NCBI GenBank assembly: GCA_964345215.1
Contig: CAYFQH010000032.1
Location: 1 to 23,081, forward strand
Reading direction: 5' to 3'
From: CAYFQH01 sp964345215
Lineage (GTDB): Bacteria > Bacillota > Clostridia > Christensenellales > Aristaeellaceae
DNA: 23,081 nt
Made by a program: the position numbers and the translations under genes. Of the stretch, positions 7,204 to 15,284 are shown piece by piece (position 1 is the stretch's first letter; each line of letters starts with the position of its first letter). The notes beneath the pieces were generated by a model, which did not search any database, was not told the origin of the DNA, and saw nothing but the letters and a program-made list of their open reading frames with translations.

Positions 7204-7649
7204 AGGCACCCAACATTCAGCTTAAAAATCAGTTTGACGAGTTGATAAACCTAAAGGAGTTTGCGGGAAAAAAAGTGGTTTTATACTTTTATTCTAAAGA
7301 TAATACTCCTGGCTGTACCAAACAAGCCCAGGCCTTTGTAAAAGAGCACAGCAAAATAAAAGCCCTGGGGGGTCATATTATTGGCATCAGCAAAGATTCT
7401 GTAAAGACTCATGAAAACTTTGCCGCCAAAAACGATATTCATTTTTCCCTTTTGTCGGACCCAGACCATGTAGTTTCTACCGCCTATGGGGTGCGCAAGG
7501 AAAAAACCATGTACGGTAAAAAAGTAATGGGCACCCTGCGAAATGTATATATCATTGATGAAGAAGGAAACATTGCAAAAATATTTGAAAAAGTAAAGCC
7601 GGATGAGGCGGCAGGATTGGTTGTAGCCTATTTGGAAAAAGGAAAATAA
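7185..7649 (+). CDS. bcp: Bcp/PrxQ-type thiol peroxidase, one-cysteine form
   Basis: An AhpC/TSA-family peroxiredoxin that reduces hydrogen peroxide and organic peroxides. The 154-residue protein has the motif YFYSKDNTPGCTKQAQAF with the peroxidatic cysteine at residue 44, and the conserved Arg in GTLRNVYIID. The resolving cysteine usually five residues after the peroxidatic one in Bcp (CxxxxC) is replaced by Gln49, and there is no other cysteine. It must therefore be a one-Cys enzyme that relies on an external thiol. ATG at 7185 follows a purine-rich AAAAAGGGGG site and overlaps the DUF523 gene by 19 bases. Confidence 0.92.
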   Translation: MLKEGMKAPNIQLKNQFDELINLKEFAGKKVVLYFYSKDNTPGCTKQAQAFVKEHSKIKALGGHIIGISKDSVKTHENFAAKNDIHFSLLSDPDHVVSTAYGVRKEKTMYGKKVMGTLRNVYIIDEEGNIAKIFEKVKPDEAAGLVVAYLEKGK

Positions 7650-7676
7650 AAAAGGAAGAATTTTTCTTCCTTTTTT
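7648..7676. terminator. terminator between bcp and 5'-nucleotidase
   Basis: A 13-bp A/G-rich stem (7648-7660 with 7664-7676) with a TTT loop, directly overlapping the bcp stop. T-runs on both strands suit the convergent neighbour. Confidence 0.7.
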
Positions 7677-7696
7677 ATTGTTGATAAGTTTGATTG

Positions 7697-9199
7697 TTAT
7701 TCAACTACGTTAATGCGGCCATCTACCTCAAGGCTAATGTCGCCCAGTTCTTTCATGTATCGTTTAATGGCCTCGTCCATACTGCCAAATTCTTTTGCAA
7801 TGGGGTAGGGCTTAAACATTTCGTAGCTGTCGCCTCCGGCTGCCATAAAGTCGTTGGTGGCCAGCATGTACATCTTCTCTTCGTCCAGGGGTTCGTTATT
7901 TTCGCCAACCAGCACTTCTGTTACTCGGCTGCCTTCTTCTTTTGATGGATCAAAAGTAACCCGCATCCCGCCAATTTGTGAAAATCCGCCGTTTTGGTCG
8001 GGGTACATTCTATAGCCTACTTCAAGGGCGGCCTTGATGTCGGCGCCTTTTACTTCTTTGGTTACAACAATATTGCCAAAGGGGAATACAGTAATAGTAT
8101 CCCTTAAGGTAATGTCGCCTTCTTCAATACTGGCGCGAATGCCTCCGCCATTGGTAATGGCGACATCGGCACCGGTAAAGGCCAAAAGGGCATCGGCACT
8201 GAGGTTACCCAGGTTGGTTTCTTTTGTACGTACGTTTTCCCGCTCCCCATCGAGCAATACGGAGGTTTTGCCAATTACTTCGCCTAAAAGCACATCCTGC
8301 TCGGCGGTAATTTCGTTCATCAGCTTAATAATGCTTCGGTCTTCAAACACGGTGGGGGAAGGAATTAAGCTGGCTTCCACCTTTTCAACGCCTTCATCGT
8401 TAAAGGTCATAACCACTTTGCCCAGGTTGTTTAATTTTTCGCCGGTAGAAACAATTAAAATGTCGCTGCCCTCGGTTTTGTGCCCTTCGGGGAAGGCATC
8501 GTGGCTGTGGCCATCAATAATTAAATCAAGGCCTTCAATAGCGGCCAGGACCTCGCTGGTTACTTCTTCACCTGTAATACCCCAGTGAGCAATTAAGATA
8601 ATGGCATCCGTTTCATCTTTGATTTCGCCTACTACAGCGGTTACTTCATTAACCCCATCGCGAAATTCAAGGCCTTTAATCTGATCGGGGTGAATTTTTG
8701 GCACCATGTCCGGGGTGGCCACGCCGATTAAGCCTATTTTCTTATCTCCTACTTCTTGTATGATATAGGGGGTAAAGGCCCGCTCGCCGTTTTCAAGATA
8801 AATGTTGGCGTTAATTAGGGGAAAGGTGAGGCTTTGTTCAATTTCTTTAAGCCTGTCATAGCCATAGTTAAAATCGTGGTTGCCCGGAGCCATGGCGCTG
8901 TAGGGAACATTGTTCATAACCTGGGCAATGCTGGCTCCTTCAACGGCGGTGGCAAAAACCGTACCGTGGAAGGTGTCCCCAGCATCCAGCACCAAAACAT
9001 TTTCGTTTTGGCCCTTTTCTTGGTTTACATAGGCGGCCATCATGGCGTAACCCATGCCGGGGGAAGGGGCAGCGTTGGCGTGGACGTCGTTAGTGTGGAA
9101 AATGGTAATGGCAAAAGGCTCTTGGGCATCTTCTGCAAAAGCAGAAACAAGCCCCAATGCCATAACAAGTGATAGTAGTAAGGCAAGGAGTTTTTTCAT
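7697..9199 (-). CDS. secreted 5'-nucleotidase / 2',3'-cyclic phosphodiesterase family protein
   Basis: An exported metallophosphoesterase that dephosphorylates extracellular nucleotides for nucleoside or phosphate salvage. From ATG 9199 (500 residues) it begins with a Sec signal peptide, MKKLLALLLSLVMALGLVSA, with likely cleavage after AFA. The metallophosphatase domain shows FHTNDVHAN, LDAGDTFHG, PGNHDFNYG, ILIAHWG and DGHSHD in order. The C-terminal 5'-nucleotidase domain includes ITNGGGIRA and the substrate-binding segment VFPFGNIVV. No lipobox, LPXTG or repeat anchor is visible, so it is probably released. The start is chosen by AAAGGTGG eight bases upstream; a GTG at 9211 overlaps that site. 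Confidence 0.92.
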   Translation of the reverse strand: MKKLLALLLSLVMALGLVSAFAEDAQEPFAITIFHTNDVHANAAPSPGMGYAMMAAYVNQEKGQNENVLVLDAGDTFHGTVFATAVEGASIAQVMNNVPYSAMAPGNHDFNYGYDRLKEIEQSLTFPLINANIYLENGERAFTPYIIQEVGDKKIGLIGVATPDMVPKIHPDQIKGLEFRDGVNEVTAVVGEIKDETDAIILIAHWGITGEEVTSEVLAAIEGLDLIIDGHSHDAFPEGHKTEGSDILIVSTGEKLNNLGKVVMTFNDEGVEKVEASLIPSPTVFEDRSIIKLMNEITAEQDVLLGEVIGKTSVLLDGERENVRTKETNLGNLSADALLAFTGADVAITNGGGIRASIEEGDITLRDTITVFPFGNIVVTKEVKGADIKAALEVGYRMYPDQNGGFSQIGGMRVTFDPSKEEGSRVTEVLVGENNEPLDEEKMYMLATNDFMAAGGDSYEMFKPYPIAKEFGSMDEAIKRYMKELGDISLEVDGRINVVE

Positions 9200-9350
9200 T
9201 AAGGAAACCACCTTTCGTTGTATAATATGAAATTGGGTACAGCTTTTTTACGGCTGCAGGTTGATACTGTTATTATACATTGAATTATTTCTAAAGGCAA
9301 TAAAAAACGGTTAAGACCTATCAAATATTGTGGTAAAGAATCCTTTTTTA

Positions 9351-9359
9351 TGCTAAAAT
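9351..9359 (+). promoter_or_regulatory. extended -10 promoter of the glycerol-3-phosphate operon
   Basis: TGCTAAAAT is a TGN-extended -10 box, 67 bases upstream of the first gene's start. TTGTGG at 9328-9333 is a poorly spaced (20-base) -35 candidate. The rest of 9200-9350 holds no clear operator. Confidence 0.45.
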
Positions 9360-9425
9360 GTGTAAGGCGTATTTCAATAAATTTTGTTGAAAGATCACAA
9401 AAAAATAGAAAAGGTGGAGGAACGA

Positions 9426-10889
9426 GTGTTGCAGTATGATGTGGTTATCATAGGTGGCGGAGTGATTGGAAGCGCAGTGGCCCACGCTCTATGCTACTAT
9501 GAAGGCAAGGTTGCTATACTGGAAAAAGCTGCTGATTTAGCGGAAGGAGCCAGCAAGGCCAATAGTGGAATTGTGCATGCCGGTTTTGACGCAAAGCCCG
9601 GCACTCAAAAAGCGAAGTATAATGTTGAAGGGGCTAAAATGTTCAAGGCCCTTTGCCAAGAGGTAGGCGCACCTTATGGTCAGCCTGGTGCCCTGGTACT
9701 TGGCTTTGACGAAAAAGACCGCAAAATTTTAGAAAACCTGTATCATCAAGGAATTGAAAACGGCGTTGAAGGGTTAAAAATTTTAACCAAAGAAGAAGTG
9801 CTCCAGATGGAGCCCAACACCAATCCACATATTATAGGTGCCCTCTACGCTGAAACCAGTGGTATTACCAGCCCTTACGAGCTGACCTACGACCTGGCCG
9901 ACATGGCTGCTTTAAACGGAACAGACATTTTTAGGGAAACCCAGGTGTTAAAGCTGGATCACTCAGATCAGGGCTGGAAAATTGAAACCACTTTGGGTAC
10001 CTACCAGGCAAAGGTAATCGTAAACTGTGCGGGCCTTGGGGCTATGGCCTTGCATAACCTGATTTCTGATACTCCTTGTGAATTGATTCCAAGGAGAGGT
10101 GAATACTACCTCCTTGACCGCCTTGAAGAACTGCCTTTTTATATGACCATGTTCCAGTGCCCAACTCCGATGGGAAAAGGGGTGTTGATTACTCCCACCG
10201 TTCATGGCAACCTGCTGCTTGGGCCTACCGCCCAAGATATTGATGACCCAGAGGATACGGCAACCACCCAGGCCGGCCTGAATGATATTTTAGCCAAGGT
10301 GCGCTACACCTGGCCTCAATATTCTACCAGGCAAACCATTACTACTTTCTCGGGCATTCGTTCCCACCCCACGGGTGACGACTTTATTGTAGGCCCTGTT
10401 TCCGACGCTCCCATGGCTTTTGAAGCCATTGGCATTGAAAGCCCCGGCCTTACCGCTGCCCCTGCCATTGCAAAAGACTTGTGCCTGCAAATCGTAAACC
10501 TCCTTAATCTAAATAAAAAAAGCGGAGAACTTAAAAAAGTGAACAACCCTAAACCTTTTTACGCCATGAACACCCAAGAGCGGATGAAAGCAGTACAAAG
10601 GGATCCTCAATGGGGCAATTTGGTGTGCCGCTGCGAAATGGTAACCGAGGCAGAAATTCGCCAATGCGCCCAAAGGCCTGTGCCAGCTACCAATATCGAT
10701 GGGGTAAAGCGCCGTACCCGCGCAGGTATGGGCCGCTGCCAAGGGGGATTTTGCAGCCCCAGGGTAATGGAAATTTTAGCCGAAGAGCTAAAGGTTCCCT
10801 TTACTTCCATTACTAAAAATGGGGGCAACAGCTATGTATTGGTAGATACCATTGAGCAAGCAGCAAAGGAGGCCACGAGAGATGAGTGA
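9426..10889 (+). CDS. GlpA-like FAD-dependent glycerol-3-phosphate dehydrogenase with BFD-type [2Fe-2S] domain
   Basis: A DAO-fold flavoprotein predicted to oxidise glycerol-3-phosphate to dihydroxyacetone phosphate and pass electrons onward. From GTG 9426 (487 residues) it opens with YDVVIIGGGVIGSAVAHAL, the FAD-binding Rossmann motif, followed by ANSGIVHAGFDAKPG. The last about 90 residues form a BFD-like [2Fe-2S] domain with CRC near residue 400 and RCQGGFC near 436. This is the N-terminal plus Fer2_BFD architecture of GlpA. The start rests on GGTGGAGG at 9413-9420; TTG at 9429 is equally possible. The stop overlaps the next gene by eight bases. 2-hydroxyglutarate oxidase-like relatives share the fold, so substrate assignment relies on the operon. 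Confidence 0.88.
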   Translation: MLQYDVVIIGGGVIGSAVAHALCYYEGKVAILEKAADLAEGASKANSGIVHAGFDAKPGTQKAKYNVEGAKMFKALCQEVGAPYGQPGALVLGFDEKDRKILENLYHQGIENGVEGLKILTKEEVLQMEPNTNPHIIGALYAETSGITSPYELTYDLADMAALNGTDIFRETQVLKLDHSDQGWKIETTLGTYQAKVIVNCAGLGAMALHNLISDTPCELIPRRGEYYLLDRLEELPFYMTMFQCPTPMGKGVLITPTVHGNLLLGPTAQDIDDPEDTATTQAGLNDILAKVRYTWPQYSTRQTITTFSGIRSHPTGDDFIVGPVSDAPMAFEAIGIESPGLTAAPAIAKDLCLQIVNLLNLNKKSGELKKVNNPKPFYAMNTQERMKAVQRDPQWGNLVCRCEMVTEAEIRQCAQRPVPATNIDGVKRRTRAGMGRCQGGFCSPRVMEILAEELKVPFTSITKNGGNSYVLVDTIEQAAKEATRDE

Positions 10890-12177
10890 TAAAGGAAGTT
10901 TACCTGTAACCCAATTGGATGTTTTAATTATCGGCGGCGGCCCTGCCGGCCTTGCGGCGGCCATTGCCGTTAAAGAAAAAGGGAACGACAGCCTGCTGGT
11001 GCTGGAACGGGAAGACAACTTGGGGGGCATTTTGAGCCAATGTATCCACAATGGCTTTGGCCTGCACCGGTTTAAAGAAGAGTTGACCGGCCCGGAGTAT
11101 GCCCAGCGGGATATTGATAAAGTAAAGGAAATAAATATTCCCTACCAGTGCAACACCACCGTTTTATCTGTTGATGAAGACAAAACCGTAACCGCCATCA
11201 GCGCCCAGCATGGGGTCCAGGTGTTTAAGCCTAAAACCGTTATTTTAGCCATGGGCTGCAGGGAACGGCCAAGGGGCGCCCTGGCAACCCCAGGTACCCG
11301 CTGTGCAGGGATTTTCTCGGCCGGGACGGCGCAAAAGTTTGTTAATATGGATGGGTATATGCCCGGCAAAAAAGTGGTTATTTTAGGCTCCGGCGACATT
11401 GGGCTGATTATGGCCCGGCGCATGACCTTGCAAGGGGCAAAGGTGCTGGCATGTGTTGAACTGATGCCCTATTCCAGCGGCCTGAACCGAAACATTGTAC
11501 AGTGCCTGGAAGACTATGATATTCCCCTTTTATTAGAACATACGGTGATCGACATTGAAGGCAAGGAGCGGCTGGAAGCCGTAATCATTGCCAGGGTCGA
11601 CGAAAACCGCCGCCCCATTCCCGGTACCCAGCAGCGCTTGGAGTGCGATACCCTGCTGCTGTCTGTAGGGCTGATTCCTGAAAATGAGCTAAGCGAGGGG
11701 GCCAATGTAAATATTTCGCCCTTAACCAGCGGGCCTATTGTTGATAATAGCTTTGAAACCAACGTACCCGGGATATTTGCTTGCGGCAATGTGCTGCATG
11801 TACACGACCTGGTTGACCATGTTAGCGCCGAAAGCTTTAAAGCAGGGGAGGCAGCGGTTGACTTTATTGCCGGTAAAAAACCTTCCCAAAGGCTTATTAC
11901 CGTAAAAGACGGTCAGGGGGTTCGGGGTACGGTGCCTCAGTTTATCCGCCTGCCCCAAAACATGGACGAAGCCCAAAACATTGATTTAATGTTTAGACCT
12001 ACCAGCGTATTTGAAAATGCCCAGATAAGTGTTACAGCGGCAGACGAAGAAATAGCTAAAAAGAAGGGCCGCATTTTTACCCCCGGCGAAATGGCTGTGC
12101 TGACCTTGACCACAAAGGCGCTGGAAGCCCTGAGGGCCTCCGGTGCGGATGAAATTACCGTGACAATGGTAAATTAA
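10882..12177 (+). CDS. GlpB-like NAD/FAD-dependent oxidoreductase
   Basis: A 431-residue pyridine-nucleotide-disulfide-fold flavoprotein. It has two nucleotide-binding motifs, VLIIGGGPAGLAAAIAV near residue 15 for FAD and VVILGSGDIGLIMARRM near 165 for NAD(P). A closing GIFACGNVLHVHDLVDHV near 300 contacts the FAD. In anaerobic Gram-positives this protein sits between a GlpA-like dehydrogenase and a DUF1667 protein and is thought to act as the electron-transfer subunit of the complex. ATG 10882 follows AAAGGAGG and overlaps the end of the preceding gene, so the subunits are made in coupled fashion. It lacks the redox-active CxxxxC of classical disulfide reductases. Confidence 0.88.
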   Translation: MSDKGSLPVTQLDVLIIGGGPAGLAAAIAVKEKGNDSLLVLEREDNLGGILSQCIHNGFGLHRFKEELTGPEYAQRDIDKVKEINIPYQCNTTVLSVDEDKTVTAISAQHGVQVFKPKTVILAMGCRERPRGALATPGTRCAGIFSAGTAQKFVNMDGYMPGKKVVILGSGDIGLIMARRMTLQGAKVLACVELMPYSSGLNRNIVQCLEDYDIPLLLEHTVIDIEGKERLEAVIIARVDENRRPIPGTQQRLECDTLLLSVGLIPENELSEGANVNISPLTSGPIVDNSFETNVPGIFACGNVLHVHDLVDHVSAESFKAGEAAVDFIAGKKPSQRLITVKDGQGVRGTVPQFIRLPQNMDEAQNIDLMFRPTSVFENAQISVTAADEEIAKKKGRIFTPGEMAVLTLTTKALEALRASGADEITVTMVN

Positions 12178-12207
12178 CCAAGAGTACGTGAAGGAAAGAG
12201 GAAGATT

Positions 12208-12561
12208 ATGGAACAGACATTAACTTGTATTAGTTGCCCTGTTGGCTGCCGTATGAAAGTAGTAACGGAAAACGGCAAATTTGTATCGATTTCCGGCAAT
12301 GCGTGCAAGCGGGGCGAAGTTTACGGCAAGCAGGAAAGCATAGCTCCTAAGCGTATGGTTACGGCAGTTATTCCGGTAAAAAACAGGAGGATGCCTTTAA
12401 GCGTAAAAACAAAGGAATCCATTCCAAAACAAGACATTAACAAAGTAATGAAAGCCTTGACCCAGGTTGAAGTCAGTGCCCCGGTAGGCCTGGGCCAGGT
12501 GATTATTGCCAATGTGGTGGGCAGCGGGGTTGATATTGTTGCAACCAAGCCCATTGACTAA
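12208..12561 (+). CDS. DUF1667 protein, small cysteine-rich subunit of the glycerol-3-phosphate module
   Basis: A 117-residue DUF1667 protein. The N-terminus MEQTLTCISCPVGCRMKV holds three cysteines (CxxCxxxC), with a fourth in NACKRGEVYG, enough to bind an iron-sulfur cluster or zinc. The domain then contains the family segments PKRMVTAVIPVKNRRMPLSVKT and PKQDINKVMKAL. DUF1667 genes regularly follow the two flavoprotein genes seen here, and a role as a third subunit (the GlpC position) is inferred from that linkage. The TAA stop overlaps the ATG of the next gene (TAATG). Confidence 0.87.
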   Translation: MEQTLTCISCPVGCRMKVVTENGKFVSISGNACKRGEVYGKQESIAPKRMVTAVIPVKNRRMPLSVKTKESIPKQDINKVMKALTQVEVSAPVGLGQVIIANVVGSGVDIVATKPID

Positions 12562-13106
12562 TGGATACACAAAACCAATATAAAGCTTTTAAGCCTGTCC
12601 CCCTTGAACTATTCAAGGGGGATGTCCTTAAAGTAGCCCCTGATTTGCTGGGCAAATGGGTGTGCAGACGGCTGCCTACAGGGGCAGTCATCCGGGGGCA
12701 GATTATCCAAACGGAAGCCTACCGGGGGGAGGAAGATTTGGCTTGTCATGCCCGCCATGGCAAAACTTCTCGAAATGCCCCTATGTACGAAGAGGGAGGC
12801 TGCAGCTACGTGTATTTGATTTACGGCATTCACTGGCTGTTTAATGTGGTGACCGGCCCAAAGGATCAGCCTCAGGGAGTTATGATCCGATGCTTGCGCC
12901 CGCCCCTTGACGGGCCGGGAAAATGGACAAAAGCCTTTGGTATTACCGGGGCAGATTCGGGCCAGCTGTTATTGCCTGAAAAAGGCCTTTGGCTGGAGGA
13001 TGAAGGCCTTCAGCCAAAGGTGATTACAGCCCCCAGAGTAGGCATTGACTATGCCGGGGCCCCATGGAAGGAAATCCCCTGGCGCTTTATAATGGATGAA
13101 TCGTAA
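12561..13106 (+). CDS. mpg: 3-methyladenine DNA glycosylase (AAG/MPG family)
   Basis: Removes alkylated purines such as 3-methyladenine and hypoxanthine from DNA to start base-excision repair. The 181-residue protein has the family signature GQIIQTEAYRGEEDLACHA, with the catalytic Glu in QTEAY near residue 53. It is followed by RNAPMYEEGGCSYVYLIYG, which holds the base-flipping and DNA-contact segment, and ends in the typical RVGIDYAG...PWRF. Its ATG overlaps the DUF1667 stop, so it is read from the glycerol-3-phosphate operon transcript, an unexpected partner. No ribosome binding site of its own is obvious. Confidence 0.93.
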   Translation: MDTQNQYKAFKPVPLELFKGDVLKVAPDLLGKWVCRRLPTGAVIRGQIIQTEAYRGEEDLACHARHGKTSRNAPMYEEGGCSYVYLIYGIHWLFNVVTGPKDQPQGVMIRCLRPPLDGPGKWTKAFGITGADSGQLLLPEKGLWLEDEGLQPKVITAPRVGIDYAGAPWKEIPWRFIMDES

Positions 13107-13230
13107 AGGGCGGCGGGCAGGGACGCACAAGGCTAATGCGGGTGCACATGGTTACAATGCAGCCCTTTATCAGATGTTTTGAACAATGATTAAAGAAGAA
13201 GGACCTTTTACCAGGCAGACGGCTTTTCTT

Positions 13231-13276
13231 TGCATTAAAAAGAGGAGAAGTTAAAGCTTCTCCTCTTTTTAATGCA
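13231..13276. terminator. strong bidirectional terminator
   Basis: A perfect 20-bp stem (13231-13250 with 13257-13276) with a TTAAAG loop; the arms carry A/T runs so that it works on either strand. It separates the glp/mpg operon from the convergent nitroreductase. The 124 bases between the mpg stop and the stem hold nothing recognisable. Confidence 0.85.
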
Positions 13277-13344
13277 ACCTGTCCTTTTATGGCTCATAGC
13301 CGATACCGGGCTACTTTGTTACGCCATGAGCTTTCGGCAGTGAA

Positions 13345-13887
13345 TCAAGATTCGTAATAGGTTACAATTTGGGAAAGATCCTTGCGCTTTTTCTCATCCA
13401 AGGCAGCTTTGGGCCTTTGCTCATAGCCCAGGGCAATTACCAGCCGCACCGGCTTATCCGAAAGCTGAAGGGCATCTTTTAAGCTTTTTTGAGAAAACCA
13501 GCCCAAAATACAAGTACCAAGGCCAAGTTCCATGGCGCTGTAGCAAATATGCGCTGTGGCCAGGCCTACGTCATAGGCGGTGTAGTCCTGTTTTTTAAGC
13601 CGGGCCCCGAAGGCGGCAGAGGTGTTGGACTCTCCCTCTTGAATCACAATAAAGCAAGGGGCCTGGGAGGTAAAACCATTCATCTTCATTTCCTGCAGGC
13701 TTTTGGCTACTTTGCCCAACAAGGGCTGGCTTGTAACCACATGAAAATACCAAGGTTGGGCATTGCAGGCCGAAGGGGCCAGACGGGCACAAGCCAGGAT
13801 TTTTTCAATTTTTTCTTTTTCCACAGGAGATGTGGAAAACTTTCTGCAGCTTTTGCGGCTCCGGGCCAAATCAAAAAATGATGCCAT
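13345..13887 (-). CDS. nitroreductase family protein (FMN-dependent)
   Basis: A 180-residue nitroreductase-fold flavoprotein that would use NAD(P)H to reduce nitro compounds, quinones or similar acceptors. The FMN phosphate-binding start FFDLARSRKSCRKFSTSPVE is followed by ARLAPSACNAQPWYFHVV (APSxxNxQPW, the FMN contact). The C-terminal signature is GLGTCILGWFSQ...IALGYEQ. This short single-domain form is common in anaerobes. ATG 13887 is set by AAGGAGG; the open frame extends 32 codons upstream without a site and is not used. A weak promoter candidate lies at 13914-13941 (TTTACT, 16-base spacer, TATTAT on the minus strand). Confidence 0.9.
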   Translation of the reverse strand: MASFFDLARSRKSCRKFSTSPVEKEKIEKILACARLAPSACNAQPWYFHVVTSQPLLGKVAKSLQEMKMNGFTSQAPCFIVIQEGESNTSAAFGARLKKQDYTAYDVGLATAHICYSAMELGLGTCILGWFSQKSLKDALQLSDKPVRLVIALGYEQRPKAALDEKKRKDLSQIVTYYES

Positions 13888-14481
13888 AAAATGCCTCCTT
13901 AGGTAGACAAGGGATAATAGGGATTGCCGGTCAACAGTAAAAGGCCCGTAAAACCTTTTGTTGTAAGCCTTTTTATATACCATTCAAGTAAAAACAACAG
14001 TACTGAATATCGATTATTTACTAATAAGAACCATCACACTGAGGGGCCGGCGTTCAGGCCACTGCTGCAGCCTAATCAGAAAAGACCTGTGGATAACCAT
14101 GAAAGAATAATAAAAAACCAGTTTTTTTGGGTAGATCAACACCGGGCAAGCAGGTACAGTGGAAAGGCAGTTTTTTACATAGAACACCGCCAAGAACCTT
14201 CGAAAAAGCAGGGAGATTCCTCTGCTTTTTTCTTGTTTTCTGCAAGAAACGCTCGCCCCTTTATTGTTCCTTCCTTTGTGTGGTATTTCATTAGGTTTTA
14301 ATCAAAAAAGAAGTTTGCCAACCAAACCCAAGGGCCAGAACACCATTAGCACTACCCTGGTATGAAAGGCAGCAGCCAGGGAGAAAATGTTTTTTAGGGC
14401 TAATTTTAGTAAAAGTCCTGTAATGCCTGTAAAAAAACCGGTAAAAAGGCGTAAAAAAGCCACATATTATGACCGCCTGCC
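13888..14481. other. intergenic region with one terminator hairpin
   Basis: Almost 600 bases without a supported gene. It contains a plus-strand terminator-like hairpin (AAAAAGCAG 14203-14211 with CTGCTTTTT 14222-14230, then more T) and a CCCTGG/CCAGGG inverted repeat near 14356-14382. It probably also holds the nitroreductase promoter. Open frames on both strands lack ribosome binding sites and protein-like composition. No upstream plus-strand gene explains the terminator, so an unannotated small RNA upstream of it is possible. Confidence 0.4.
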
Positions 14482-15189
14482 TTATTGAACGGAGCCCCAT
14501 TGGCTAAAGGGGAAGAGCACGAAGCGTACATGGCTTAAAATAGCCTTGCGGCTAATGGGCCCTACATCCCTTAAATTACGGCTGTCGTTGCTGTTATCCC
14601 TGTTATCGCCCACCACAAAATACTCGTCTTCCCCCAAAACAACAGGCTCCATTAAGCTAAAGCGAGTGTTGTTCTCGGGGGTGATGTAGGGTTCATCCAG
14701 AGGCTGGCCGTTAATAAAAAAAACCTTTTGACTGGTTTGACTGTTGTATTTTATTTCAATAGTGTCCCCCGGCAGGCCAATAACCCGCTTTACAAAATTT
14801 TCCGGCACCGTTGCAAGGCCTCCCAACATCTTTCGCTCCCGGCCGGGATAGTGGCAGATGACCACGTCATGCCGGTTAGGGTCTGAAAAAAGATAGTCAT
14901 ACTTGGTGGCTAGAACAAACTCCTGATTTTCTAAGGTGCGGGCCATGCTGGAACCTTGAACCCGAACAGGAACAAAAAGAAAGGCCTGAATGATAAAAAC
15001 CAGCACAAAAGCCCCTGCAAAGTGTAAAAGCCAGCTGATCACTTCTTTTTTAACGCTGAAAGAGGCCTTTGGTTCTTGATTGCCCGGGGATTGGGAAGGG
15101 GAGGGGATTCCCTGTTGCTCACTCGCCGGGCTGTCGCCCTCAGGGCTCTTCAAGTCTTGCTCTTTTAAAAAAGAAGGGTTTTGGTTCAT
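14482..15189 (-). CDS. lepB: signal peptidase I (second of a tandem pair)
   Basis: Membrane-bound serine protease that removes signal peptides from exported proteins. The 235-residue protein has a polar Pro/Ser/Gln-rich N-tail (residues 1-45), one transmembrane helix (about 50-72) and then an extracellular catalytic domain. The catalytic Ser is in VQGSSMARTL (residue 81) and the catalytic Lys in FVKRVIGLPGD, and the box E motif VVGDNRDNSNDSR is present. The usual Pro of SMxPTL is Arg here. ATG 15189 follows GGAGG. It lies downstream of a close paralogue with a terminator between, so the copies may be expressed at different levels. Confidence 0.93.
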   Translation of the reverse strand: MNQNPSFLKEQDLKSPEGDSPASEQQGIPSPSQSPGNQEPKASFSVKKEVISWLLHFAGAFVLVFIIQAFLFVPVRVQGSSMARTLENQEFVLATKYDYLFSDPNRHDVVICHYPGRERKMLGGLATVPENFVKRVIGLPGDTIEIKYNSQTSQKVFFINGQPLDEPYITPENNTRFSLMEPVVLGEDEYFVVGDNRDNSNDSRNLRDVGPISRKAILSHVRFVLFPFSQWGSVQ

Positions 15190-15221
15190 GGTAAAACCTC
15201 CTGCACGATGGAATTAAAAAT

Positions 15222-15251
15222 AAAAAAACAGGCCCTTTCTCCTGCTTTTTT
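15222..15251 (-). terminator. terminator between the two signal peptidase genes
   Basis: On the minus strand AAAAAAGCAGG pairs with CCTGTTTTTT (one bulged base) around an eight-base loop, then T7ATTTTT. It ends, or partly attenuates, transcription leaving the upstream lepB copy. Confidence 0.6.
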
Positions 15252-15284
15252 ATATAAGATATGGATTAAGGGAAGGGAGAGAAA

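Noticed and set aside
8034..8588. Plus-strand open frame (184 codons) inside the 5'-nucleotidase gene
   Set aside because: Antisense shadow of a well-supported gene; Ser-rich low-complexity product with no recognisable domain.
14088..14096. Isolated perfect DnaA box (TGTGGATAA)
   Set aside because: A single 9-mer without neighbours or an AT-rich core occurs by chance; not a second origin.
13924..14301. Plus-strand open frame of 125 codons in the gap before the signal peptidases
   Set aside because: No ribosome binding site, no recognisable family, and it crosses a terminator hairpin. Retained only as unexplained intergenic sequence.
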